A DNA stretch of 23,679 nucleotides from Spirochaetaceae bacterium (GTDB taxonomy: Bacteria > Spirochaetota > Spirochaetia > Treponematales > Breznakiellaceae): positions 1 to 23,679 of the forward strand of contig JAIRMO010000125.1 in assembly GCA_031258625.1 (NCBI GenBank), written 5' to 3'. Shown piece by piece: positions 6,753 through 14,104 of this stretch; the stretch's first letter is position 1, and every line of letters begins with the position of its first letter. A program made the position numbers and the translations under genes. Below the pieces are notes generated by a model, which worked only from the letters and a program-made list of their open reading frames with translations, made no database searches and was not told where the DNA came from.

Positions 6753-9215
6753 ATGAATGACAAGACCCTCAGGCTCCTCGAATTTGATCGCCTCCGAACC
6801 AGGGTCGCCGAATCAGCCTTGAGCGGGGAAGCCGCCCGGCGTTTAGCGGGGGAGATCCCCCGGACGGATCCCCGGGAGGCGGGGGAGCTTAAAAAATTGG
6901 TCGCCGAATTTACGGAAAAACTCAACTCCGGGGGGGAGGAACCCCGGGAAAGTTTCCCCGATATTGGTTTCATCCTTCCCAAACTCGCGGTGGAGGGTAT
7001 GGTCCTGGAACTCGACGAGGCCTATGCCCTGGGGGGTTTTATCAAAGCCGCGGAGGCCCTCAAGGGGTGGTTTATGGGATCCGTCCCCGGGAGCAAAGCC
7101 CGGGAGGCGCCGCCCGGTCCCGGGGAGGAACCGGGCGGCCTGTCGGTTTTGGTTTCGGAATTACCCGATTGTTCCTCCTTGGGCGGGGAAATTTTCCGGG
7201 TATTGAATACGGACGGATCCCTCCGGGACCTCCCCGAATTCCGGGAGATAAAAAGACGGATCCGAAACCTTACCGGGGAATTGGAAGCCGTCACCTCCCG
7301 GTATACCGGAAACGAGGAGACCCGCCGGATGCTCCAATCCACCCTGCCCTCCCAGCGGGACGGCCGTATGGTCCTGGCGGTAAAGGCGAATTTCCGGGGG
7401 CGCATCCGGGGAATAGTCCACGAGGTTTCCTCCACCGGCCAGACCCTGTTTGTGGAACCGGAAGAGGTGGTGGAAAAAAACAATGAGATCCTCATCGAAA
7501 CCCGGAGGCTCGACGGGGAGATCCGCCGGGTCCTGCGGGAAATGACGGGCCGCATCGCCCTCGGGCGTTTCCCGCTGGGGGAACTCCACGAAAGGGTGAT
7601 CCGCCTGGAGACCCTCAGGGCCCGGGCCCGGTACAGCCGTGAAACCCGGGGGGTGTTTGCCCTGGACGGGGATACGGCCCACCGGGTCCTTCAGCCGGCG
7701 GGGCTGGTCCTCAGGCAGGCCCGGCATCCCCTGTTGGGGTCCAAGGCGGTTCCCGTGGATATTTCCATGGGCGGTAGTACCCGGACCGTGGTTATCACCG
7801 GGCCTAATACCGGGGGAAAGACCGTAACCCTCAAAATTGTAGGGCTTTTTTCCCTGATGAACCAGTTCGGCCTGGCCCTTCCCGCGGAGGAGGGAACCGC
7901 CCTGCCCCTCTTTGACGGAATCTACGCCGATATCGGGGACGAACAGTCCCTAAGCCAATCCCTTTCGACCTTTTCCGCCCACATGACCAATATCGCCGCC
8001 ATTACCGGGGCGGTTACGGAAAGGTCCCTGGTACTTCTGGATGAATTAGGCTCGGGGACAGACCCCGAGGAGGGAAGCGCCATTGCCATGGCGATCTTGG
8101 ATCACCTCATGGAAAAACAGGTCCGGGTTATCGCCACCACCCACCACGGCATACTAAAAAATTACGGGTATTCCCGGGAGGGGGTGGAGAACGCCTCGGT
8201 GGAATTTGACGGCCGGACCCTCTCCCCCACCTACCGGCTCATCATGGGTATCCCCGGGGAAAGCCGGGCGGTGGAGATCGCCGCCCGGAACGGGCTTCCC
8301 GGGGCCATCGTTTCCGCGGCCCGGGCCTACCTTGACGAGGAACGGTCCGATGTGTCCGCCCTTATCGCGGGGCTCAAAAAGAAACACCAGGAGTTAGACG
8401 CCGCCGCGGAGGCGGGTAAAGCCGAAATTTCCCGGCTCCGGGAAGAACGGCGGAGATCGGACCTCAAGGAACTCAGGCTCCGGCAGAAAGAAATCGACCT
8501 CAAGGCGGGGGGGGTGGGGAGCCTCAGGCTGCTCCTCCTGGAAAGCCGGAAAACCCTGGAAAATTTGGTCCGGGAGTTAAAGGAGGGGGAACTTACCCGG
8601 GAGAAAACCCTCGGGGTAAAGGAATTTCTTGCCCGCCTTGAACAATCCGTGGCCGCCGAGGGGGAGGCCCTGGAAAAAGAGCGGCAGGACTTGGCGGAGG
8701 AGCGGCGGCGCCCGGACGCGGAGTATGCCCCGGAGGACACCGGGGCCGCCCTCCCGGCGGCTTTCGGGCCGGGGACGGCGGTCCTGGCCGGGGAATACCG
8801 CCGCCGGGGGGTGATCCTCAGGGCGGATAAAAAAGGGGCCTGGATCGTGGAAATCGGCTCCCTCAGGATGAGCATCAGCGAAAAGGACCTTATCCCCCTC
8901 CCCCTGGCGCTTTCCGGGGAAGACAAGAAACCCCTCATCGCCCCGCCGGACCTTTCCCCGGAAAATCAAGCCCGGTTTGAGATAAACCTTTTGGGAATGC
9001 GTCTGGAAGAAGCCCTGGAGGTCCTCCGCCGTCAGATTGACGCCGCCGCCCTGTCGGGGCTCCGTGAATTTTCGGTGGTCCACGGTAAAGGGGACGGCAT
9101 ACTTCAACGGGGGGTGCATGAATTCCTCAAACACCAGGGATTAGTGGCGGATTACTACTTTTCCCGGCCCGAAACGGGCGGTTTCGGCCGGACCGAGGTG
9201 GTATTAAAGGGTTAA
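6753..9215 (+). CDS. mutS2: Endonuclease MutS2 / ribosome-rescue factor RqcU
   Basis: This 820-aa protein belongs to the MutS2 family, which acts on branched or recombination DNA in some bacteria and on collided ribosomes in Bacillus. It has the core/lever region, the ATPase with Walker A GPNTGGKT (350-357), signature STFSAHM (near 407) and Walker B LVLLDE (426-431). A long charged coiled coil follows (about 515-660), and then a C-terminal Smr domain with HGKGDG (777-782). The Smr LDxR/LDLRG motif is replaced by INLLGMR (744-750), so the acidic residue is missing. A proline/glycine-rich insertion (about 110-130) is unusual. The Shine-Dalgarno is weak, so translation may depend on coupling to rsgA. 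The 3' end overlaps the convergent TM2 gene by 4 bp. Confidence 0.95.
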   Translation: MNDKTLRLLEFDRLRTRVAESALSGEAARRLAGEIPRTDPREAGELKKLVAEFTEKLNSGGEEPRESFPDIGFILPKLAVEGMVLELDEAYALGGFIKAAEALKGWFMGSVPGSKAREAPPGPGEEPGGLSVLVSELPDCSSLGGEIFRVLNTDGSLRDLPEFREIKRRIRNLTGELEAVTSRYTGNEETRRMLQSTLPSQRDGRMVLAVKANFRGRIRGIVHEVSSTGQTLFVEPEEVVEKNNEILIETRRLDGEIRRVLREMTGRIALGRFPLGELHERVIRLETLRARARYSRETRGVFALDGDTAHRVLQPAGLVLRQARHPLLGSKAVPVDISMGGSTRTVVITGPNTGGKTVTLKIVGLFSLMNQFGLALPAEEGTALPLFDGIYADIGDEQSLSQSLSTFSAHMTNIAAITGAVTERSLVLLDELGSGTDPEEGSAIAMAILDHLMEKQVRVIATTHHGILKNYGYSREGVENASVEFDGRTLSPTYRLIMGIPGESRAVEIAARNGLPGAIVSAARAYLDEERSDVSALIAGLKKKHQELDAAAEAGKAEISRLREERRRSDLKELRLRQKEIDLKAGGVGSLRLLLLESRKTLENLVRELKEGELTREKTLGVKEFLARLEQSVAAEGEALEKERQDLAEERRRPDAEYAPEDTGAALPAAFGPGTAVLAGEYRRRGVILRADKKGAWIVEIGSLRMSISEKDLIPLPLALSGEDKKPLIAPPDLSPENQARFEINLLGMRLEEALEVLRRQIDAAALSGLREFSVVHGKGDGILQRGVHEFLKHQGLVADYYFSRPETGGFGRTEVVLKG

Positions 9216-9769
9216 AAGTCCTCCAGGGGAGAATCGTTGTCCATCAGTTCCGGGAGGGTGTACACGATGGCGCCGGACCTTCGGACCCGGATTTCGGCGA
9301 ATCCCTTGGAAACCAGTGTTTCCAGATGTTTTTTCGCATCCTCAATGGAAACATTCGCCCCCAGGGCCACTTCCGCGGGGGTAAGGATCCCCTTGTTTTG
9401 TTTGGCCAGTTTGAGGATCATCCGCTCAACGCTTTCTTTTTCATGTACCCTGCGGACCTGGGCGTCATCGGCATAACGCCACCCGGCGTTCCGCCACTCG
9501 GCGTTATGCCATCTACTCCGCCGGCTTGGCCCGTCCGGTGATTGGTTGTAGAGGGCCTCCCGGATATTTGCCTCCCGGACCTGTCCCGGCAGGGTCAAAA
9601 AATCGTAAACCGCCCCGATCATGCCCAGCCCGCCGGTACACATCCAGAGGATAGCCGTGGGGATTTTCCCCAAATAGAACCGGTGGAATCCTAAGGCGCC
9701 AAACCCCGAAAGAAACCAGAATAAATACGCAAGACCGACACTGTACACCCCGACCTCCCAAATAGCCAT
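9212..9769 (-). CDS. TM2-domain membrane protein with C-terminal winged helix
   Basis: In this 185-aa protein, residues 1-70 form a TM2 domain: a helix, then FGALGFHRFYLGK (the GxHRFYLG signature), then a second helix GGLGMIGAVYDFLTLP with the typical acidic residue. Residues about 108-175 look like a winged helix-turn-helix (ESVERMILKLAKQ, then LTPAEVALGANVSIEDAKKH and a KGFAEIRVRRSGAIVYTL wing). A Trp/Asn/Ala repeat linker (RWHNAEWRNAGWRYADDA) joins the parts and coincides with a perfect DNA inverted repeat. The role is unknown; a membrane-tethered DNA-binding or protein-interaction module is inference. A TATAAT box at 9813-9808 (minus) lies about 40 bp upstream of the ATG without a clear -35. 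The 3' end overlaps mutS2. Confidence 0.85.
   Translation of the reverse strand: MAIWEVGVYSVGLAYLFWFLSGFGALGFHRFYLGKIPTAILWMCTGGLGMIGAVYDFLTLPGQVREANIREALYNQSPDGPSRRSRWHNAEWRNAGWRYADDAQVRRVHEKESVERMILKLAKQNKGILTPAEVALGANVSIEDAKKHLETLVSKGFAEIRVRRSGAIVYTLPELMDNDSPLEDF
9470..9510. repeat. Perfect inverted repeat inside the TM2 gene linker
   Basis: GGCATAACGCC (9470-9480) and GGCGTTATGCC (9500-9510) are 11-bp perfect arms around a 19-bp loop, which holds a further partial GGCGTT copy. The repeat encodes the WHNAEWRNAGW linker. It may be an expanded or inserted palindromic repeat kept in frame between two domains. Confidence 0.6.
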
Positions 9770-9879
9770 CCCAGGCCTATTCGCAACCCCTTCCGGCGGT
9801 TAATTCTATTATAACCGAGGGGAACATTTTTTCATACCCCCCCAAGGGGTCTTATGCCCCCGGCGAGCGGCCCCCTTAG

Positions 9880-9978
9880 AACGCGCGGCTCCCTCCTTCG
9901 AGGGCGATGAGGGCGATGAGGGCGATGAGGGCGAAGGAGGGAGCGGCCCTACCTCTATCGCCCTGCTCCGGGGGTTTA
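9880..9978 (+). repeat. Hairpin intergenic repeat, copy A
   Basis: It begins AACGCGCGGC and continues with the arm CTCCCTCCTTCG (9889-9900), the perfect complementary arm CGAAGGAGGGAG (9932-9943), and then a tail containing CCTCTATCGCCCTGCTCCGG. The loop is four copies of a 9-bp unit. The beginning and the tail recur in copy B at 10169, while the hairpin body differs. Confidence 0.7.
9901..9936 (+). repeat. Tandem 9-bp repeat, four units
   Basis: Three exact copies of AGGGCGATG plus a fourth with one change (AGGGCGAAG) fill the loop of hairpin element A. This resembles replication-slippage expansion. Confidence 0.85.
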
Positions 9979-10009
9979 CCCCCCCTATGGGTTGTATGAA
10001 TATACGGTT

Positions 10010-10040
10010 GGGGTCTGACCCTTTGCGTATATTTATGTAA
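10010..10040 (+). repeat. GGGGTCTGACCC repeat, unit 1
   Basis: This is a 31-bp unit: GGGGTCTGACCC, then TTTGCGTAT and ATTTATGTAA. The second unit starts 41 bp downstream with two mismatches. The palindromic core GGGGTCTGACCC is also found twice in the transposase gene end at 23475-23520. Confidence 0.8.
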
Positions 10041-10050
10041 AAACACCTCC

Positions 10051-10081
10051 GGGGTCTGACCCTTTGCGTATGTTTATGCAA
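10051..10081 (+). repeat. GGGGTCTGACCC repeat, unit 2
   Basis: The second direct copy reads GGGGTCTGACCC, TTTGCGTAT, GTTTATGCAA. The palindromic 12-13-mer followed by CGTAT is the shared signature of all four copies in this window and resembles the REP sequences that accompany Y1-type REP-associated transposases. Confidence 0.8.
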
Positions 10082-10168
10082 CGGAGGCCCCGTGAGAACA
10101 GACGAGGACTTCGTCTAAACAGATAAGCCCCCGGAGGAGGGGCAGGCCTCTGGAAGGCGGATTACTTG

Positions 10169-10250
10169 AACGCGCGGCGTCCTCCTCCGCCTGTAGCCGG
10201 CGGGGGAAGACGGGAGCGGCCTTCCCTCTACCGCCCCGCCCCAGGGGCCT
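10169..10250 (+). repeat. Hairpin intergenic repeat, copy B
   Basis: It starts with the same AACGCGCGGC as copy A. It then has an imperfect stem, CCTCCTCCGCC (10180-10190) against GGCGGGGGAAG, and ends with the same tail: GGGAGCGGCC followed by CCTCTACCGCCCCGCCCCAG. Compared with copy A, the flanks match at most positions but the stem and loop are different. Confidence 0.65.
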
Positions 10251-10300
10251 AAAAGGGCCTATGGCCCCCCGCCCCAGGGGCAGGACCCCCCCTTCGGGGG

Positions 10301-11743
10301 TTAGAGGGGTTCGGAAATGAGTTTTCCGTTGATTTTATCCAATTTTATCCGTACTCCCCGTAAGGGTTCGGCCACAAAAAGGGCGATTTGGCAAATTTCA
10401 ATCAGGGTGCCCGGGGCAATTTCACCGGTTATTTCCAGCACGGCATTGGTGTCCGCTTCCAGGCGGCCCAACAGATCGGCAATCCGCTGCCCCGTTTTTC
10501 TCTGTTCGTCCTCAAGGCGGCGCAAAAGTTCCTCCATTTTGGCCTGTTTTTCCGGACTTTTGTCGGCGCCCGCCATGAGGTCCCTGAGCTTTGCCAGTTT
10601 CGCGGAAATAATCTGGAATTGGTAGTTGTTTTTTTCTTTTTCCTGCTGAACCGTAAAATCAATGCCGCAGTGGATACGGGTGGATTTTCCGGATGCCTTC
10701 CCTATTGCCCCCGCCCGGATCCCGTGGATGGTGGTAATATCCCCGCCGACAATTATCCCCTTATCCCCCAGATCGATACTCTCCATGGCATAGATACTGG
10801 AATTGATGATTTCGGTCTCCACCGTCAGGGTTTTCCGGCAGGCTACCCGGCAGTTTTCTATAAATTTGGTTCTGAGGTACCCGCCGACCTTTACCAGGGC
10901 CCTGCCCCGGCCGATGATCCCCCCCGCTACGATAAGGTCGTTTTTGGTAATCACATCGGTCACGTCAAAGGTCTGTTTTATGGTCACCGAACCGCCGGAA
11001 TAGATTTTAAATCCGTCCGATACGGGCCCGTCTATGATCACATCCCCGGGGAAAATGATGTTCCCCGTGGCGTACCCCACAGGTCCTTTTATCACCAGTG
11101 AATCCTGGACGCTGATGACTTTTTGGCTCTCTATCAGTTGACCCGCTGTTTCGGCAATGATATGGTTCTCATCGGTTCTGGTATTGGTTCCCCCGGAAAC
11201 TCCCTCGGGCCGTTGTACCCGACGGGGAATAATCATCCCATGGATATTTGTACCGTCCTGACCTTTTTCCTGGGGCCGCTTATACGCCAGGATCTGTCCT
11301 TTTTTTACGATGACAAAGGGCGACTGGGTCCGGTAATCAATACGGTTTTTGGTATCGGAAAGGGACGGCTCCGGATTGGGGGTAAGTTCATAATATTCAA
11401 GAATCTCATCTTTTGGGGGCTCCCCCTGGGCAATGAGGACCTCTTTTATTGGTTTTCTGTCCTGATTACACCGGAGTATCGTTTCCTGAATGGTCTCTTC
11501 CCGTATCCCATAGACGATATTCAGCCGTTCCAGGACGGAAGAAACATAGGCGGGGGTTATGGGTTTTCCCGGTCCAATGGGGGGCATAAAATCCGCCATA
11601 GCCTCCAAGTCATCTTCAGAAAACGTAATGGACAGATACCCGTCGTTTTTATTTTCCCTTAAAACCGTTAAATGATTTTGTAAGTTTTTACTTTCCTGCG
11701 TTTCTTTGATTTGAGTGCTATTTTTCTTCTTAAGTGACTCCAT
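10301..11743 (-). CDS. DUF342 / FapA-family protein
   Basis: This 480-aa protein belongs to the DUF342 (flagellar assembly protein A-like) family. The N-terminal third (about 30-140) contains the family's N-terminal domain, with residues such as ILxCNQDRKPIKEVLIAQGE. The middle (about 150-370) is a long series of short glycine-punctuated strands (VIIDGPVSDGFKIYSGGSV, IIGRGRALVKVGGYL, GDKGIIVGGDITTIHGIRAG), typical of a beta-helix. The C-terminal part (about 375-440) is a charged coiled coil followed by a short strand domain. No signal peptide or membrane helix is seen, so it is probably cytoplasmic. Family members have been linked to flagella or polarity in some bacteria; no flagellar gene lies nearby. 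The ATG at 11743 has GGAG about 12 nt upstream, a long spacing. It is divergent from argR. Confidence 0.85.
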   Translation of the reverse strand: MESLKKKNSTQIKETQESKNLQNHLTVLRENKNDGYLSITFSEDDLEAMADFMPPIGPGKPITPAYVSSVLERLNIVYGIREETIQETILRCNQDRKPIKEVLIAQGEPPKDEILEYYELTPNPEPSLSDTKNRIDYRTQSPFVIVKKGQILAYKRPQEKGQDGTNIHGMIIPRRVQRPEGVSGGTNTRTDENHIIAETAGQLIESQKVISVQDSLVIKGPVGYATGNIIFPGDVIIDGPVSDGFKIYSGGSVTIKQTFDVTDVITKNDLIVAGGIIGRGRALVKVGGYLRTKFIENCRVACRKTLTVETEIINSSIYAMESIDLGDKGIIVGGDITTIHGIRAGAIGKASGKSTRIHCGIDFTVQQEKEKNNYQFQIISAKLAKLRDLMAGADKSPEKQAKMEELLRRLEDEQRKTGQRIADLLGRLEADTNAVLEITGEIAPGTLIEICQIALFVAEPLRGVRIKLDKINGKLISEPL

Positions 11744-11914
11744 TTTAATTTTATGCTCCGAATATTCCTATAATTATAATATCGACAAAATACCCTATAT
11801 TAATAACTATACGATATGAAGGGATAATTTGCCCGCAATTATGGATCCTTAGGCGTGTGGATATCGGTTTCCAAAGTAAATTTTTGAAACCGCCCCGGGT
11901 TTTAAAAAAAACAC

Positions 11915-11943
11915 TTGCAAAAATCGTCCCATCGGTGTATGTT
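11915..11943 (+). promoter_or_regulatory. Predicted promoter of argR-pgi
   Basis: The -35 is TTGCAA (11915-11920), the spacer is 17 bp, and the -10 is TATGTT (11938-11943); each matches the consensus at 4 of 6. The start would be near 11950, just before the two palindromes, leaving a leader of about 60 nt. Confidence 0.5.
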
Positions 11944-11957
11944 TATGCAAGGGGGGG

Positions 11958-11989
11958 GAATAATTATTCGTGGTTTAGGGATAATTATC
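11958..11989. promoter_or_regulatory. Tandem ARG-box-like operators upstream of argR
   Basis: GAATAATTATTC (11958-11969) is a perfect palindrome equal to the core of the ARG box. GATAATTATC (11980-11989) is a second palindrome. Their centres are 21 bp apart, the spacing of paired ARG boxes (18-bp boxes with a 3-bp gap) bound by one ArgR hexamer. They lie downstream of the predicted promoter and 20 bp before the argR GTG, so autoregulation is the natural reading. Confidence 0.7.
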
Positions 11990-12008
11990 GCCCGGCTATG
12001 GAGAAACT

Positions 12009-12482
12009 GTGAAAGAACGGCTGGCTCGTTTAAAAACTGTCCGAAAACTGATAAAGACCTATCGAATTGAGTCTCAGGAAACGCTTTTAGGACATCTGCA
12101 AAAAGAAGGATTTATCGTCACCCAGGCAACCCTTTCCCGGGATCTAAAACTCCTCAAGGTGGGTAAGATCTCCGACGGTCATAACGGGTATGTGTATTCC
12201 CTGCCCGGAGAGGATGAACTCCAGGAGACCGAACGGACCTATATCCACGATTTCCTGCGGGGGTATGTTTCTATCGACTGGTCCGGGAATATGGTGGTGA
12301 TCAAAACCTATTCGGGACATTCCGATTCGGTTGCCCTGGCGGTGGATAACTTGAGTCTGGATGACGTACTGGGAACCATCGCGGGAAGGGATAATACGGT
12401 TTTTGTGTGCCTTCGGGAAGGGATAACCGGAGAAGATTTTATGTTACGGATGAAGGAAAGCATTCCCGATCTGGAAGACTGA
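12009..12482 (+). CDS. argR: Arginine repressor family regulator ArgR
   Basis: This 157-aa protein has an N-terminal winged helix with the recognition segment TQATLSRDLKLLKVGKI (38-54, including the conserved Ser43-Arg44). A linker follows, and then the C-terminal oligomerisation/arginine-binding domain: NMVVIKTYSGHSDSVALAVD (94-113) and GTIAGRDNTVFV (122-133). The usual GTIAGDD-type motif is altered to GTIAGRDNT, so arginine contacts may differ. The start is GTG at 12009 with GGAG 5 nt upstream. Two ARG-box-like palindromes precede it. Its stop lies 7 nt before pgi, so both genes are almost certainly in one operon. No arginine metabolic gene is in the window. Confidence 0.92.
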   Translation: MKERLARLKTVRKLIKTYRIESQETLLGHLQKEGFIVTQATLSRDLKLLKVGKISDGHNGYVYSLPGEDELQETERTYIHDFLRGYVSIDWSGNMVVIKTYSGHSDSVALAVDNLSLDDVLGTIAGRDNTVFVCLREGITGEDFMLRMKESIPDLED

Positions 12483-12489
12483 GGGAGTT

Positions 12490-14082
12490 ATGAAATATAA
12501 CGATTTTGATAAGGCCGCGGCCTATAAGCGGCTTTTGGAACTTGCCCCCCGGGGGAAGGGGTTTGATTTTGCCGCGCTGCTTACGGCGGAGCGGGTGCGG
12601 AAAGCGGTGGTTCCCCTGGCCGCGGGGTTGAGCTATTCCTGGGCGGCAAAGGCGGTGGACGATCCCGTGATGGAGGCCCTCCAGGCCCTGGCGGATGAGC
12701 AGGAGCTTGTGGGGAAGTTCCAGGCCCTGGTTGAGGGGGAAACCATGAATACCGGGGAAAACCGGAAGGTCCTCCACCACCTGCTCCGGGGACAACTGGG
12801 AAAACCGGTTCTCCATGAAGGGAAGGATCTGGGGGAATTTTACGCCCGGGAACGGGACCGGTTTTCGGCCTTTGCCGCGGCGGTCCATGCCGGTAAAATC
12901 CGGGGTTCCACGGGAAAGGCCTTTACCACGGCGGTACAGATCGGTATCGGCGGTTCCGACCTAGGGCCCCGGGCCCTGTACCTCGCCCTGGAAAATTGGG
13001 CCGCCGCTGAGGGGAAGGGCCGTTTACAGGCGAAGTTTATCTCCAACGTGGATCCCGATGACGCCTCCCAGGTAGCCGCTTCCTGTAATCTGGAAGAAAC
13101 CATCTTTATCCTGGTTTCCAAAAGCGGTACCACCCAGGAAACCCTGGCAAACGAACTTTTTGTCAAGGACAAACTCACCCGGGCGGGGCTGGATCCCCGC
13201 AAACACCTGGCCGCGGTAACCAGCGAAACCAGCCCCCTGGCCCATAACCCCGCCTACCTTGATTCCTTTTATCTCGACGATTTTATCGGCGGCCGTTACT
13301 CTTCTACCTCCGCGGTGGGGGGGGTGATCCTCTCCCTGGCCTTTGGGCCGGAGGTGTTTTCGGAACTCCTCGCGGGCGCCCACGAGGCGGACCAAAACGC
13401 CCGGGAACCAAAGGCCGCGGCCAACGCCGCCCTGCTGGACGCCCTGATCGGCGTGTGGGAACGGAATTTTCTGGGGTACCCCTATACGGCCATTCTCCCC
13501 TACAGCCAGGCCCTTTCCCGGTTCCCCGCCCACCTCCAACAGCTTGATATGGAGTCCAACGGTAAGCGGGTCAACCGGGAGGGCCTTCCCCTGGCCTATT
13601 CCACGGGGCCCGTGGTCTTTGGGGAACCCGGTACCAATGGGCAGCATTCTTTTTACCAGCTCCTCCACCAGGGCACGGATATCGTCCCCCTGCAATTCGT
13701 GGGTTTTACCGAAAGCCAGCGGGGGGATGATGTGGAGGTGGACGGTTCCGGGAGCCAGACCAAACTCAAGGCGAACCTGGCGGCTCAGATTGTGGCTTTT
13801 GCCAAGGGCAAGACCGACACGAACCGGAACAGGGAATTCCTCGGGGGCCGTCCCTCCAGCCTTATCTACGGTAAACGCCTCACCCCCAAAGCCCTGGGGG
13901 CGCTCCTGGCCCATTTTGAAAACAAGGTTATGTTCCAGGGTTTTATCTGGAACATCAATAGTTTCGATCAGGAGGGGGTCCAGTTGGGAAAGGTCCTGAC
14001 CAAAAAAGTCTTGGCCGCCCAAGCCGGGGGCAGTTCCGGGGATCCCGTTCTGGATGCCTATAGCGGGATTTTAGGGGTATAA
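12490..14082 (+). CDS. pgi: Glucose-6-phosphate isomerase
   Basis: This 530-aa enzyme interconverts glucose-6-phosphate and fructose-6-phosphate in glycolysis. Visible motifs are the sugar-phosphate-binding IGIGGSDLGPRAL (about 153-165), the family signature DFIGGRYSSTSAVGG (about 263-277), and the second signature at the C-terminus (DQEGVQLGK). Catalytic residues are Glu355 (MESNGK), His386 (NGQHSF) and Lys501 (LGK); the first two have the same numbers as in the E. coli enzyme. GGGAG precedes the ATG by 3-4 nt, and the gene starts 7 nt after argR. Length and motifs are normal, so it should be functional. Confidence 0.97.
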   Translation: MKYNDFDKAAAYKRLLELAPRGKGFDFAALLTAERVRKAVVPLAAGLSYSWAAKAVDDPVMEALQALADEQELVGKFQALVEGETMNTGENRKVLHHLLRGQLGKPVLHEGKDLGEFYARERDRFSAFAAAVHAGKIRGSTGKAFTTAVQIGIGGSDLGPRALYLALENWAAAEGKGRLQAKFISNVDPDDASQVAASCNLEETIFILVSKSGTTQETLANELFVKDKLTRAGLDPRKHLAAVTSETSPLAHNPAYLDSFYLDDFIGGRYSSTSAVGGVILSLAFGPEVFSELLAGAHEADQNAREPKAAANAALLDALIGVWERNFLGYPYTAILPYSQALSRFPAHLQQLDMESNGKRVNREGLPLAYSTGPVVFGEPGTNGQHSFYQLLHQGTDIVPLQFVGFTESQRGDDVEVDGSGSQTKLKANLAAQIVAFAKGKTDTNRNREFLGGRPSSLIYGKRLTPKALGALLAHFENKVMFQGFIWNINSFDQEGVQLGKVLTKKVLAAQAGGSSGDPVLDAYSGILGV

Positions 14083-14104
14083 CCGGACCGTCAAGGAGGA
14101 GTTT

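Larger units (their letters stand above)
9770..10300. other. Intergenic repeat block, no gene
   Basis: The 531 bp between the TM2 gene start and the FapA-like gene stop contain no credible ORF. A 90-aa minus-strand frame here is built from repeats. The block holds two diverged hairpin elements (9880-9978 and 10169-10250), a 9-bp tandem repeat inside the first, two direct copies of a GGGGTCTGACCC repeat (10010 and 10051), a small stem AGACGA/TCGTCT (10100-10116), and a CCCCC/GGGGG hairpin just past the FapA stop (10286-10300). The region is strongly G/C-rich with long C and G runs. Confidence 0.75.

Noticed and set aside
9901..10081. Possible CRISPR array
   Set aside because: Units are 9 bp in tandem or two 31-bp copies with one 10-bp gap; no regular spacers and no cas genes.
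13024..14022. 332-aa minus-strand ORF opposite pgi
   Set aside because: Pgi on the other strand has all catalytic residues; the antisense frame shows no motif.
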